A stretch of 64,000 bases of DNA from Tetrahymena thermophila SB210 (taxonomy: Eukaryota; Ciliophora; Oligohymenophorea; Hymenostomatida; Tetrahymenidae). The position numbers were made by a program, and so were the translations under genes. The notes under the pieces were generated by a model. It was not told where the DNA came from. It saw only the letters and a program-made list of their open reading frames with translations, and ran no database searches. The stretch covers positions 109,422-173,421 of the forward strand of contig NW_002476511.1 in assembly GCF_000189635.1 (NCBI RefSeq), given 5' to 3'. Positions 37,392 to 50,887 of the stretch are shown here, piece after piece (positions within the stretch are counted from its first letter, which is position 1; the number at the start of each line of letters is the position of its first letter).

Positions 37392-38901
37392 TCAAAGCTT
37401 TTATTTTGGAGTAATAAATTTTGTAATGTCTTCTTGAGATATATTGTATTATTTAAGCACTTCAAGAGTATGCTATCCTCTAGATGGTGGAGCTGAAGCA
37501 TCAGATGCTATATTAATATTAAATAATTCAGTTAAATATTTTTCTGCCATAATATACCTAAATTTTAATAATTTGAGAGAATAGGGCTAGGGGCATATTA
37601 GAAAGCATGTGGTTTATCTGATTCCTTAAATATAAATTTTTATACTTTCTGATTATTCTACATCTCGTTCATATCTAAAACAGGAGAAACACAACAATCT
37701 AAAGGTTCAAATATTTGCATCCATTCATCTCTTGTTTTGTTTAGAATTATTTTTTGGAATTCATCAGTTAAATGCTCGTATTCATCGACATCGTATTAGT
37801 TTTTGGCTAAGACATCTTAATGCTCAACATTTAAACCCTTCAAAAAGTTTCTATAAAACTAATTTTCTATACAACCAACTGCTAAATATTTTCCATCTTT
37901 GCACTAATTTGATTTATTTATTTATTTAATTAATTAATAATAACAAAATATTTATTGAATATTTCAAAGTAATATTTCTACTTTAGTAAAAACCTACTTT
38001 TTGAATAAAAATCAAAAATGTTTATTTACTTTGTATGTTTAATAGTAATGAGCACCTCCATCGAGAAGATTTTTACCTCTAGGGTTATTCCATACACCTA
38101 ATTTTTTCATATTATGAAGGAAACTACTCATATAACCAACGCAGTCTGTCAAGCTAACATCAACTACTTATCCCTATTAACATACACACATGAATGAATT
38201 AATCTAAAACGATTCTATTATTTTATATTTATTTAAATACTTTTCCTGTTCTTTCTCTTTCATATAAAGCAAGTAGAATACCAATAACGCCAAAACCACC
38301 ACCGCCTGCAAAATCAGCTAAAACATTATTTGGAGGCTCTGGATTTCTGTTTTCTTTGCTAAAAGTGCCTAATATTCCACTATAAGATAAATAATTTATG
38401 TCATGACCAGCCTTTTGTTTAAAAATAAAACAATTGAGCTATACATTCTAGCCTAATTATCAAAAAATGTTTATTTCTTTATCAATATCTTTTAGCTTTA
38501 GTCATTTATATTTTGTAATTTCTTACATAATCTCTCAATGGTCCAGTTTAGCCAAAACCACTCACTCTTGCAAAAATGAGTCTATCGTTTTTAATATCGT
38601 TTGGTCCCAATCCAATATGCTCTAATTTTCCAGGTCTAAAGCAATCAATGACTACATCTGTCTTCTCCATCATCTTCCTAATTACTGAAACCTGAAAAGG
38701 GTCTTTAAAATCTGCTGCTAATGATTTCTTTCCTCTATTCAAATAAGTGTTTTTAGTGTCTATGCCAATAGGATTAACATTTTTCTTCCTATTTATAATT
38801 GTGACATCAGCTCCAAAATCAGCTAAAATCATCCCTGCAAATACAGTTGGGGCAAGTCCCTCGAATTCCAACACTTTAATTCCTTTTAATGGTCCCTTCA
38901 T
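37392..38901 (-). CDS. AMACR: Alpha-methylacyl-CoA racemase (family III CoA-transferase fold), 383 aa
   Basis: Five exons: 38527-38901, 38241-38411, 38030-38173, 37558-37903 and 37392-37507. They sum to 1152 nt, exactly in frame, and the length equals the usual one for the family (about 380). The start GPLKGIKVLEFEGLAP..FAGMILADFGADV is the CaiB/BaiF N-terminus. SGFGQTGPLRD follows. The catalytic His lies in AGHDINYLSYSG (His128) and the catalytic Asp in VLADFAGGG (Asp158). LDGGAHYYQTY and a C-terminal APPSRGQHTLEVL complete the match. The enzyme interconverts (R)- and (S)-2-methylacyl-CoA esters so that branched-chain acids can enter beta-oxidation, in peroxisomes and/or mitochondria. No clear PTS1 is seen at the C-terminus (ends PKQKL). 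Confidence 0.93.
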
Positions 38902-39416
38902 ACTTTATCCAAATATAAAATTTTTGTAATAATTAAATTAATTTATTAATTAATTAAATAATTAATCAATTATTCATACTTTAAATTAATAACGTCATTC
39001 AACATAAGAATTCATCAAAAAAGCTAACAAAAACACTAAAAATACAAAATATCTATTTAAAATAATAATTGAAGGATTTAATAGAATTTTTAATAAAGCT
39101 GCAAACAGGTTTTAAATTTATTAAATAATAAATAATAAATCGATTATTTAATCAAAATTATCAATGAAAATAAGAAGAAAGAAAAACATTTATTTATTGA
39201 ATTAGCAAATTATTTATTTTTTAAATTCAAAGAAATACAAAAATTATAAAACGTTTTAATTAAATCAAGTAATTTACTTATTTTTTTATTCTTTTTAATT
39301 TATTATTTATTTATTTATTGAGTTATTTTTTATTTATTGCCAATCAAAAATTAAGTCCATAATATGTTTTTAAATTATAAATTGTGTTTGATTTTTTTTC
39401 AAGAAGAATTAAATAA
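38902..39416. other. Short intergenic gap, AT-rich
   Basis: Between the start of the racemase gene and the stop of the SNW gene (both minus). It holds only AT-rich sequence and presumably the racemase promoter. Confidence 0.5.
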
Positions 39417-41158
39417 TCAATCCTTCTTTAATTTTTTCTAAACTTTATCTGTGATAAGAGAGTCCATACCAAAGTAATCGTTTTATTCCTTTTCAAATTC
39501 TACAGGTCTACTTCTGTTTCCTGCAGCTTTGTTGGCTCCATCAAAAGTTCTAGCTGGTGCTTTTACTACTCTAGTAATACTATAAAATTTATGATTAAAA
39601 TATGCTAACAAAGTAGTAATGATAAAAAATTTTACTCAGCAGGTTTATCGTCGTCTTCATCATCATCTAAGTTAATTTCATTATTATTTCTATAAATATT
39701 TGCATTGCTTCTGTCTGCAAACAATGGCTTATCATAGAGTTTATTTTCATCATCGCTTCCGAATCCCTTTTTATCATTAAAAATAGAAATTTATATTTTT
39801 TATAACAAAAATATTTTTGTGAAATTACTGCATCCAATCCAGAATTTTAATTGAAAAGACGTTAATCAAACATAACTTCCTTGGACTAGGTAGGTTGAGC
39901 TTGACCAAGAGCTACTTTTTCAGAGATATCTCTTTCCTAATCTCTAACTTACTTAGCCTTTTTATTTCCTGCATTTTCAAGACGAAGTTGTCTTTCAAGT
40001 TCTCTCTTTTCAATGTATCTCATTTGCTCTCTTCTCTTAATTTCCTCAATATTCTTCAAATCTTCCTTTGAAACCTTTTCTCTAACCTCAGTGTCATTGT
40101 TGGTTCTCTACTCAAGAGAAGCTGCTGAATCTTCGAGTAATTTATTTGACTTTTCTCTTGCTTCTTAAGCTTACTTTCTAAACTCTTCTTCTTACTTTTT
40201 AAGCTCTGTCTATGCCATGGTTCTAATCAACTTATTTCTTTCTTCTAATTCCTTTCTTGCTTCTCTTTCTGCAACATACAAAGAGTTATTTAACATAGCA
40301 AATTTATCATTAATTGTGTGCTATTAAATAAATATAAAAAAATAGTTAATAATTCCTATTATTTATTTAAAGTAAATTCAAAATATGTTCAAAATGCTTT
40401 TGATTTATCTTTAAATTTCTCAGAAAATAAAATTTTATTGTTTTTGCTTTGATTTTATGAAAATATTTTAAAAATTATATTTATACCTGTTATTGAGTTC
40501 TTCCATCTGCTTTCAATCTCATTTCGAGAGGAATAGTGTAACCTTTGGCGTTCTTCCAATTGGAAATGCATGGTGGTATTTTCCAGTTTAATTGATCTTC
40601 TTAGGTTAACTTACGAGGAGGAGAGTGCATAATGGTAGTAGGAGGAGAAGGAGGACCTTAGGCAACCTTTTTATGTTTAAACTAAGCTGGAGCTAATGGG
40701 TCGACTTAGCGCTCATGCATCCTAAATTAATAAAAATCAAAAGGAATAAAATTTAAAAATAGATTTTAAGAGCAAAGTTACTTGATAATTCTTTAAGATG
40801 CACCTGCATTAGTTCCAATAGCTTGATTATGAGGTGTATATGAAATATATTAAACATCATTTTTCTTGTTTATGCTATTAACTACTTTATTCTATTTTAT
40901 AAAATAAACAAAAATCATAAGCTAATTATCCAATTTTAGCAACATAAAAACTTTAATCTAAAATGGTAGAAAGCATATTAAAAAGCTTACATTAGTAGAG
41001 AATGTCTTTTGGGTACCTTAGGTCTGCAATTACTATTATGTGTGATTTGTAATTTGTTAAGCTACTTCTTGGGAAGGCTTAGCTAATTCGTCTTCATCTA
41101 AATATCTATTACGGAAATTATGTTGATAATCTTTTCCCTATTTGTATGGTTGAATCAT
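39417..41158 (-). CDS. SNW-domain splicing factor (SNW1/SKIP/Prp45), 432 aa
   Basis: Six exons: 40991-41158, 40782-40891, 40487-40721, 39829-40320, 39636-39766 and 39417-39579. They sum to 1299 nt in exact frame. Diagnostic motifs are PPSPPTTIMHSPPRKLT (residues 116-132), then DQLNWKIPPCISNWKN (135-150), GYTIPLEMRLKADGR and the namesake S-N-W. A long charged helix rich in Glu/Arg/Lys follows. Next come GFGSDDENKLYDKPLF and a conserved C-terminal VEFEKEQNDYFGMDSLI, equivalent to VqFEK..DPFGLD in other eukaryotes. The protein is a core component of the activated spliceosome (the Prp19-related complex) and also a transcription cofactor in other organisms. It is close to the standard length for lower eukaryotes and lacks the metazoan C-terminal extension. 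Confidence 0.95.
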
Positions 41159-42807
41159 TTTCTATTCTTTTAAATGTTGATTTTATGTTTATCGCTATTG
41201 ATTTTGACTTAAAGGTTATCTTGTCTGTTTATTTTATTCAAAATGGTTTATCCTTTTTGGAATTACTTATCTATCTATCTATTTATTTATATATTGGCTA
41301 TATTATTTTTGTTTAACAAATTTTACAAAAATTTCGAATAATATTAAAAATTTGATATATTCTTTATGAATTTGGTAATGAACTTAATTTTATAATCTCA
41401 AACCTCAGAACTTAAAAAAAGCATCTCGCAAATTTATTCTATTCATTCATTCATTAATTAATTAACTCATACAAGCAGAAAAAATACATTTATTTAGCTA
41501 GCAAGCAAAAAGCAAGAGCTCATTGATTCATTCACTGATTAACTTTGAGACTAATTGAATAATAGAAACTATTACATTTTTATATAATCTTGTAGAAAAA
41601 ATAAATGAATTAATTTAAAACTAGAAATCTTTAAGATTTTAACTTTAATAATTTAATACTCTTTTTTATATAATTAAATAAAATAATAAATTCAATCTTA
41701 AGATATGTTTCTAATTTTGGTATTTAATTATAAAAATTTTTAAATTATTTTAACCAAATTAAAAATTATTTTGGAAAAAATACAATGAAAAAAGAAAATA
41801 ATTTAATTTATTTCAACCTATTTTATTTTTATTGAGAAAGAAATATCCACTTTAATTAATTATTTTTTAAATATTTAAGAGACATTCTTTTCAAATAATA
41901 TTTTTATTTTAAATCATTTTTTTTTAATTATCAATTGAAAGAAAACAATTTAACAAAAGTGATGAAGAAAATTATTTTCTAAATTTATTATGGTTAATCT
42001 TTTAATCATTTTATTTTGTTATATTGAATAATTATAAAATTAATGTTATCAATTATGTATTTAAATTGAAAAAATGTTTTATCAAGTTAAAACTTTAATT
42101 TTAAAAATTTAAGACTTTATTTATTTTTGAATGTCTTAAAAATTCTTATGGCTAAACTTAATTAAAAGCTTTTTATTTATTTTAATGAAAAAATAATTTT
42201 ATTTGAATGTAATTTGTCTTCTTTGTTCGTAAACTAAAGAAATAATAATTTAAAAAGAATTAAAATGCTTTTAAAAATGTATTTTGATTTTTGAATATGA
42301 TTGCTATTGAGCATATAATACAAATTAACTAAATAAATCCATATATCAAGAAATGAAGCGAGATTTAATATAAATACTTGATTGCTTGGATGCATGGGTG
42401 ATAGTAATTAGTAAAGGATTTGAGAGAGAGTAAATATAAATACATACAGACGAGCTTTGATATTTGATTATGACTAAATAAATGAGATAGCGAATATATA
42501 TAATATATATAAATGAATGAATGAAATATGCATGTAAAATAAAGGAGAGAGGACAAGGAAGATGATGAAGAGGACTAACAACAGCTATGATGGCAAATGA
42601 AAGAAAATGAGCAGAAAGGCAGACCAAAAAAATAGAGAGGTAAATAAAGAGAGAAGAAAAAAATCTAAATTAAAGAAGTAAAGAGAAAGAAGAAAATTAA
42701 GAAAAGATAAATAAAAGAAGCATTGTAAAGATAGAAACCAAATTAATAATTAAAAATTAAAGAAAGAAAAATCAAAGGATTAAAAATAATCAAAGAATAC
42801 AATCAAA
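41159..42807. other. Divergent intergenic region between SNW gene and eL31
   Basis: AT-rich, with short inverted and tetranucleotide repeats. From about 42400 to 42800 the plus strand is purine-rich (GA/AAG blocks), directly before the eL31 start; this could be 5' UTR or promoter of a highly expressed gene. No other gene is supported. Confidence 0.5.
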
Positions 42808-43143
42808 ATGGTTAAGTAAGAAGAAAAGTCCATCGACACTACCGTCAATCTCCACAAGCAATGCCACAAGATCTCTTTCAAGAAGAAGGCCCCTAGAGCT
42901 ATTAGAGAAATTGTTGCCATCGCCAAGAAGACCATGGGTACCGATGACGTTAGAATCGACACTGAACTCAATAAATTCATTTGGAGCAATGGTATCAGAA
43001 ATATTCCCAGAAGAGTCAGAGTTAGACTCTGCAAGAGAAAAAATGAAGAAGAAGGTGCTCAATCCTAATTCTACACCCTTGTCCAACACTTACAAGTCGA
43101 TTCTTACCACGGTCTTTTGACTGAAAAGACTAAGGCTGAATGA
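42808..43143 (+). CDS. RPL31: 60S ribosomal protein eL31, 111 aa, intronless
   Basis: ATG at 42808 (context TCAAAATGG, A-rich before the start), TGA at 43141. The sequence has the eL31 core: [37 protein letters not shown], then [20 protein letters not shown] and [17 protein letters not shown]. Size is right for the family. It is a component of the large ribosomal subunit near the polypeptide exit tunnel. Codon choice is skewed to C- or G-ending codons (GCC, ATC, AAG, GTC) compared with neighbouring genes, as expected for a highly expressed ciliate gene; Gln is mostly CAA with only two TAA. Confidence 0.97.
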
Positions 43144-46121
43144 TTTAAAAAGCTTTCTAATTTTCATATTAAAATTATGGCACAATTATATCGCCTAGAA
43201 TATTATAAATTTATTAGCATAATATAATAGCAATGTCATATATTTTAATCGGTGTAAAAATCTTATAGTCGGAATATATATATTTAAACAGTATTGCATA
43301 GAATCCATCATCGCTCTTTTGCAAGCTTTCTAATTAATTACTTTTTAATACATTTCATAATCAATCGCATCGCATCACAGGCATCATCAAATTTACAGCT
43401 ATTTATTATTATTATTATTACTTACTAAGTTAAATAGTTAGATAAATAAATAGATAGATACAAAGATAGAATGATAGATAGTTAGTGGGTTAGTTATTTA
43501 GTTAGAATTTAGTTAATTAGTTAGTAAGTAAGTCAATTAATGAGTAGTGAGTTATTTAGCTAATTAGTTTGCCAAAACATCCAAGCTGTAATAGCTAAAT
43601 CTATTTATATTATTAAATAGATTTATCGAATCTTAGTTGCTTACTTATCAAAAATAAAAATGGATGGATGGATACACATAACAATCAATCAATTAATAAA
43701 TTGAAATATTAATATTCAAATGGAAAAACTTACTTATTTACAAGCAACTAATTAAGCTTTCAATCAAAAATAACAAAAAAACAAACAAACAAACAACAAA
43801 CAAACTCATCAACAATTTTATGCATATCTTTATTTCTTAGTCCATCATAATATATTATTTACATATATTTCTACTTCTATTTAAATCCACCTCATTTACT
43901 TACTTACTTGCTTACTAATTTTCAAAAAACTAACTCATCTAATCTCAACGAATCTAATCTATCTAATATCATCTAATTTTTAATATCAATCATTTAAGAA
44001 TATGAAATAGCATAAACAAACCATTAAACAAAATTTTAAATGTCTGCCTGTTTTTAATAATTTTTCCTATTTTTAGCTATTTTTCAGTTTCAATAAATAT
44101 TCTATTTTATCACACTGAATAAGCCAACAAACAAACAAACTATGAATTTAATTTTTCAATTGATAAAGTAGCGATTGATTTAGTATTTAATAATTTTAAT
44201 TTTGACAACAAATAACGTTTTAAATAAGTATATTTTATTTATTATTTTCCAAAATCAACAAATTATCATTATAAGAGTCAAATATAAAAACAAATTAAAG
44301 TGATATCTTTTAATTGATTTTTTATACTTCTAAAATCAAATTTCAAAAATTTAAAGGCAAAGCATAAATTTATATTTTTTAGCCATAAATTGCTATTTGT
44401 TATCTCAATAAGACTAAAAAAATTCAAATAAATTTTATTTAATTAACAAAGCTTTTAATATTTAGAATTTATTTTACAATTTTCAATAAAGATTTTATAA
44501 AAAATATTATATTTAATTTAAATTAAAAGGTATTTTGTATAACTATAAAAGAAATACATGTAATTAAATACCAAAATAAATAATCCTTTAACTGTTTTTA
44601 ACAAATTTAAAAGCTTTCATTTTATTAAAATTAACATTCACTTTTTGAATTAAAACTTATTTTGGCTGAATCTTAAAATATTTTTAAGTGAATAATTTTA
44701 TATTTAAATTAAAGTGACTTTGAAATGTTTGAACTAATTTAAAAATTAAATATTATTCAAATTATAAACTAAATTTATCCCCATTACCTTTTTCAACTAA
44801 AAATTTTTGTTACCTATTGTTTCAACCAACCAATCAAGTCTTAATCTGGAATACATCTGTGAATATTTTTCAATGAAATGATTGTCTATATAAATTTAGC
44901 AAATCAAATAAAGTCTTTGAAAGTACTTTCACTAAGTCATTTGTTTTTAAAGAAACTCAAAATTATTATGATCAAAAACATCATAGTTTATTTTTTGACT
45001 TTAATTTACTTATTAATTTTTTACTAAAATTTTATTTAAATTATTTTTATAAATTGTCATCTTAGAAATTTAAATAAAATTTAATTAATAATTTAAAAAT
45101 ATTTTAATTAATCCAATTATATTTTTTGATTTAAAAAAATAAATAATTCAATGTTTCTAAATTCTTTTTAATTTGAAGTAAAATTTACCTTTTTAGTAAA
45201 AAGAAAGTGTATTAAAATTATATAAACAATTATTGATTTTTTATTAAACTAAACTAAGACGGATTTTTAACATTAAATAGCTAGATTGAAATGTTAATAC
45301 TTAGTTAGAAATTTATTGATTAATAAGTTTAACATCAAAGTCAACAAATATCTAAAATAGTTAATCATAATTTAAAATAGTAGCTTAGTTAATTTTTGTA
45401 GGATTTACAAGAAATAAAATAAATTTATTCAAGTAGATAGATTACTTTTTAATAAAAATATAATCTATCATTAACAAGAATCATTTATAAAAATTAATTA
45501 TTGAATTAAAATTTTTTGGTATAGAAAACAATTAATAAGGCAATTACTGAATTTATATAAAAATATCTATATTCTTATATTAATCAAATAGAAACTAAAG
45601 TAGATGGACATGAGTATTTAAAGTTATTGCTTAATAATGTTGTTACAGAAATAAAGTTAAGAATTAAAATATTCCTCATACTTAAATATGATTAAATGTT
45701 CATAGTTGACGCTCGGCTCTAGCTTTTTAAATATTTGAAAGAGCGATATATATCCATCTATTTTGAATTTCTGTCTATTTTCAGCTTTGAAAAGTTATTA
45801 ATTCACTTAAAACTCTTCATAATTTGAATTAAAATGTATACCAAACAAAGTAAACAAAAGACTGATAAAATTTACATCAGATCATTACAATTTTTTGTAA
45901 TAAAAACTAATAGCTGATAAAAATTTAATCAATATAAATATTTCTATGTGAGTATATGTTGAGAAAAAAATAATTCATTAATAAATAAATAGAAATAAAC
46001 ATACAAATTAAATAAAAAAACAAACAAAAATTCTTATAAATAAGATATTAAAAATAGACTTATAAGGTAGGTAGGTAACTAGCTAGATAACAAGTAGAAG
46101 AAAAAAAATAAGTAAATAAAA
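43144..46121. other. Long intergenic region, simple repeats
   Basis: Contains TTA, GATA, TTAG, ACAA and TTAC microsatellites at 43400-43920 and then about 2 kb of very AT-rich DNA. A slightly GC-richer patch (GTTGACGCTCGGCTCTAGC) sits near 45706 without a recognised function. No gene was found on either strand. Confidence 0.5.
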
Positions 46122-46544
46122 ATGTCTGATTATGATCGTACTCGTGAAAACTCCGTTCATGGAGATAAGGAAATTTAGCTATAAACCCTTCAAAAAAAAT
46201 ATGAGCAGATGGCCGTTGATCACGAATAGGCTGAAGAAAGGGAATAATAGCATGAACAAAATATAGAAAACGAAGCTAATTTGATGCCTATTCCTATTAA
46301 AATTATTGGAATTTGCTTGATATTACTATTTAGTGGTGTTGTTCTCTTCACCATTGGTTTAGTTGATATTCTCTAAGAAGAATCTAAGACTGGAAGGGAT
46401 GTTTCTCTTCTTATTATTGGAGTTATACTCTTGATCCCTGGTCTTTATTACACATTCTAATTAATCAGTGCTTGCTTTGCTAGAACAAGATCAGAAAGAC
46501 AATAAATATTAAATGAATTCCCCATAGATTACATGAACGATTGA
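46122..46544 (+). CDS. TMEM230-like (DUF872) membrane protein, 140 aa
   Basis: Intronless frame from ATG 46122 to TGA 46542-46544. A charged Gln/Glu-rich cytosolic N-terminus (about 55 residues) is followed by two membrane helices (about 57-80 and 95-115). The helices flank a short loop that includes the GRDVSLLIIGVILLIPGLYY segment; GI-hydrophobic-PG-x-YY matches the family. The acidic C-terminus EFPIDYMND corresponds to the family's YDDIPDFDD ending. In animals TMEM230 acts on secretory, recycling and synaptic vesicles; a trafficking role here is inferred. Length and two-span layout fit well. Confidence 0.82.
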
Positions 46545-47834
46545 GGAATTTCATCTGATTTTCAAGCAATCAAAAATATAATAAAATTTTCTTAAGCAAA
46601 AAACTATTAAATAAAAAAGCTCCATAAATTCAAGTTAGGTACTAAAAAACATGATAAAAAGATAAATAAATAAATAGATGAATAGATAGAGTATTAACTA
46701 AATTCATCAAAACATCTCTCGATTATTAATTAATTAATTATTGATAATATATTTATTAAACTTAAAATTAATGTAAATCTTTCAAATAACTATATAAATA
46801 TATTCAACCCTATAAACAGATAAATGCACTTTTATAAATGTTTTTAATTCATTTTTTACATTAAATTCAAATTAATTTATTTTCCAAATTTACAATCAAA
46901 AATTTTGAACAGAATTCATTTGATTAAGAAATTATATTTTTTTTTTAAATAATAAATAAATTTAATTTACCTTTTGAATATTTGTTGAATTATTTACAAA
47001 AATGATTATCTTTTAATTTAATACTTATTTTAATTTAAAAAATTTATTTATTTTAATTTAAAAATTGAATATCTCCTTTGTCATCAACTTAAAAATATTC
47101 TAACATTCAGCTCAGTTATAATTAAATCTTTTTTAAACAAATATATATAATTATTTGATTTTCATTTATATAATTCATAAATTAATCTTATCTAAGACTT
47201 TTGTTTCTAAATTAAAAAAAAATATTTTACTTAAAATAGTTTAAAAGATAAAGTTTAAATTTATCCCTTCAAAAAGACTAAATATTTTTTATTAATTGAT
47301 ATCAAATTTAAAAATTTTTCATTTTATTTTTATTATTTTTTAATATTTTAAATTTAAATTTTTTTTAAATCAAAAATCAAAGAAAGTCTTTCACATCACA
47401 TCAATTTATATTTTCTTTTTTACATACATTTTTGCTAGCTACTCTATCGTTCTTTTAATCATGAAGAAAATTTTTAGTGAAATCTTACAAATTTTATACT
47501 AATTTATATTTTTATTGAAAATAATTTATTTTAAAATTTAATTTAATTAAATTGATTTAAGCAATTAAAACAGATATAAAGATAGATTCATTCATTAATC
47601 AGTGATGAAGTATTTCATTAAAATCAAAAAAATAAATATCTAATTTGTTAATTAATTAATTAAACAGGCAAGCACACCAAAATGCTTTTGTAAATTATTC
47701 AAAATTGATTTTTTTATAAAAATTTAATTGGCTTGCATCAAATTTAAAAATTAATAAATTGTATCTGTGGACAAACAAGCATACTAATTAAATAATTAGC
47801 GAGCTCGGTAGTGTAGAAAGATTTTAAAATTGAA
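46545..47834. other. Intergenic, AT-rich
   Basis: Only low-complexity AT sequence between two plus-strand genes. A slightly GC-richer GAGCTCGGTAGTG occurs 30 bases before the next start. Confidence 0.5.
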
Positions 47835-50800
47835 ATGATAAAGGGTAAACAGAACTCTAAGCCTAATGCAGATTTAAAAAAGAATAGCTTGACTGCATAG
47901 AACAATAATAGCAATAGTTAGTTTCCTTATAATTAGTATAATTCTAGTGCAAAGAAAAACTAGGCTCCTTCTGCTTGGACTGATTCTACAACATTAAAAA
48001 AATTTGCGAATTTCGAAGATGTGAAAAAGAATAATTATGATTTTCATTAGCAAGAAAGCAATGATTTTAGAAATACAATTAATAATGGGAGTCGTAATGG
48101 TTCTGGGAACAAAGGAGATAATTTGTTTAATTCTTCTGTAAATTAGGAAAGCTTAAATTCTTTTTAAAGTTATCAAAGTCAAGCTGCTCGTCTTTAGGAT
48201 TTATGTCCAGAAGATAAAAAGAAAATAGGAGAGCTGATTAAAAAGCTTGCTTAAGAAAAAGAGGAGAAAGATAAATTGCAAAAGCAGCTCGAAGAGAATC
48301 AAAAACAATATTAAATGAGATTGCAATAAATATACAAATAAAATGAAGAAATAGCATAAGAATCTGAAGACTTATCAAAAGAATTTCAAAATAATTTAAA
48401 TTCTATTAAAACAATTCAAACTCAAAACATTGATAGCTCTAATTAAAAAAGTTTTTCTTCATAATAAAGTCGCGATGCTCTTGATAATTAGTAAAGCGTT
48501 GCTAACTAAAACATACTTTAAAGTTATAATACCTCTTTAAGTTATAATTTGCCAAGCAATTATTCTTCTTCTTAGTTTCAAAATATTCAAGATGATAAAG
48601 AAAACTCTAATTAATTTAATAATCCCTAAGCATCAGCTTATTAAAACAATGATAGTTATGCTTCACAGAAAGAAGTAAAAAAACTATTTCCTCTACCTAA
48701 ACCTCCTTCAGTAAATTTACAAAGTCAATCTTTCTCTACTAAGTAATAAATTAAAAAAAGAATTTTTATCTTTATTAAATACTTATTTTTTTAATAGAAA
48801 AAGCTAAGAAGTTACTCATTCTGATTCGAAAAATCAATTATAAAATTAAGATAATCAATTAAAAAGCATAAAGAATGAAAATTAATAAGCAAATAAAAAT
48901 GGTCAAAATCAATAAATTGTTTCAGATTCTTCAGAAGAAGATGACGAAGAGTTAGAAATAGCTAAAAAATGGAGAACTTTGAAGAGATCAAAAGAGAATT
49001 CTTTGAATGGCAGCTTTACAAATACTAGAGATATGTAAACATAGCAAAAAGAGAATGAAAAATAGCAATTTTCTGGTTAGAAACAAGAATAAATTAGTAA
49101 ATAAGGTGAATAAAATTTCACAAGTTCTTTTAAAGATTAAAAAAGTGAAGAAAAAGAAGTCAATTTAGAATAAAAAAATATTAACAGTTTAGATGTTGAC
49201 GAAATAAAATAGCTAAACTCTTACCTTCTGCAAAAGCTCAAACAGTTAAACCAACAAGAAATTCAAAAAGACACACCCAAATTTCAATAGAATTTCTTAA
49301 CTTAACAATCTTAATCTTCTCAATAATAAACTCAATACAGTGATTACATCAATTTACAAAAAAATAAGCTTAAATCTGTTCCTACATATTAATTTAAAGA
49401 CGATAATGAAGACGAATATGGAGATGAAGAGGATAATTATAATTAAAAATAAATGAATCAAATATAAAAGTAAAATAGTCTGTAAAAGCCTTAATTTTAA
49501 TAAGGTAAAATCAAATAAAATCAAATGGATTATTTGTAAGAATAATAAATTCAAGAAAACAAGAAAACATAGGATAAATATGAGACAAGATATTAAAAGC
49601 AAAAAATGCAAATGAATCAAGGTAAACATTTTATTTAATTACTTGCTTCATTTTAATGTTTGACTTAAAGAAAAAGCTATTCATGAAGAAGATTCAAGTG
49701 AGGAAGAAAATAATCACGATGAACAAGAAGAAGGAGAAGAATATCAAGAAAATTATTAATAAGATTTTAATGGAAAAAATAATAAGCAAAATAATATTTA
49801 AAATAAATAAAAATATTAAAATAATAAATAAATAAATTAGAAATAATTTAAAAATAATTTATTTAATCAAAATGACAGCCATTTAGATTCTTCATAAAGC
49901 GAATTGAGTTTTGTGAAAAATTAAAATAAATAAATGAAACAATAAGAAGAGGATCAACAAAGATAGTAAATTAATGATCATTAGCTAGATTATTCAGATA
50001 ACTCTTTGATGCAAACTATGAATCATAAAAATATGAATTAAACCAATAATACCTTTATATTTAGCGCTTTAAGCACTCCCTTTCCTGAAAAAATGAGTGT
50101 AGAGCCTGATTTTTTACAATCACTTAAAAATTATAAAATGGCTTTCCTCAATGAATAAGATGAAAGCTAAGTAATGAGAAATAACAGCTAAAAGATAAAA
50201 AACAGAATCCCAATGTCTCCTTCTTCTCATAAAAATTAGAAAAAAAGCACAAATAATTCAATCAGAAGCAATTCTAAAGACATCAAAAGAGAAATTACAG
50301 AAGCTATTGAAGAAATAGATGAAGAAGAAGCAAGAGAAATAATGATTGAGATTCTCAATTAGAAAAAGAGATTAAACTCATCTAAGTGTTCTAACAACTC
50401 TGAAGGAAGGGAATAATCATATTTTGTAAATGGAGATAACTCAAAAACCAACAGAAGCAATAGTTAAAATTCTTAGAAATAGTTCAAATAAAAACAATAA
50501 AACAAGAAAAGCGAATTTTCTGATTATGAAGAAGATTAATTTTAGAACGAATTTCAAGATTAATATGAAAATGAACAAAAAAAGCGTTAAATGTAGCAAA
50601 AAATTGATTACCAAATAAATTAAATGAGTTAAATGAGCTAAGACTCCTTCTAAAGTAAGAACTAATCATTCCAAAAAAAGACTAAAGTAGATTAAGAAGA
50701 TGTCAACTTAATATCTCTTCTTAACGAAGATGATGCAGACGATAATTTGCTTGATCTAATTTAAAAAATAGAAGAAGATGAAATAGTAAAAAAAATGAAA

Positions 50801-50887
50801 AAAGGCCAATAAAAATAGTCAAATAGTTTTAAGATAAATTAAGATAATTATAACAATAGACTATTCTAAAATAAATATTAATATTGA
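47835..50887 (+). CDS. Large Gln/Asn-rich coiled-coil protein with hinderin (KIAA1328)-like motif, 982 aa
   Basis: Three exons, 47835-48742, 48798-49621 and 49671-50887, sum to 2949 nt in exact frame; it looks like non-coding DNA unless TAA/TAG are Gln. Residues about 122-155 read LCPEDKKKIGELIKKLAQEK followed by a Lys/Glu/Gln coiled coil. This closely resembles the conserved LkDLCPEDKrRIAnLIkELA block of hinderin/KIAA1328. The remainder is low-complexity, with N/Q/S-rich stretches, acidic patches (SSEEDDEELE and DDNEDEYGDEEDN) and Lys-rich segments. No membrane segment or enzyme motif was seen. The animal relative is poorly characterised; a cytoskeletal or centrosomal role in ciliates is speculative. 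Family assignment rests on one short block. Confidence 0.75.

Noticed and set aside
42346..43120. Minus-strand frames across and upstream of eL31, and a +2 plus frame inside it
   Set aside because: eL31 on the plus strand is unambiguous; the others are antisense or out-of-frame shadows.
45700..45750. Possible small RNA gene at the GC-richer patch GTTGACGCTCGGCTC
   Set aside because: No convincing stem pairing, promoter or known RNA motif could be identified.
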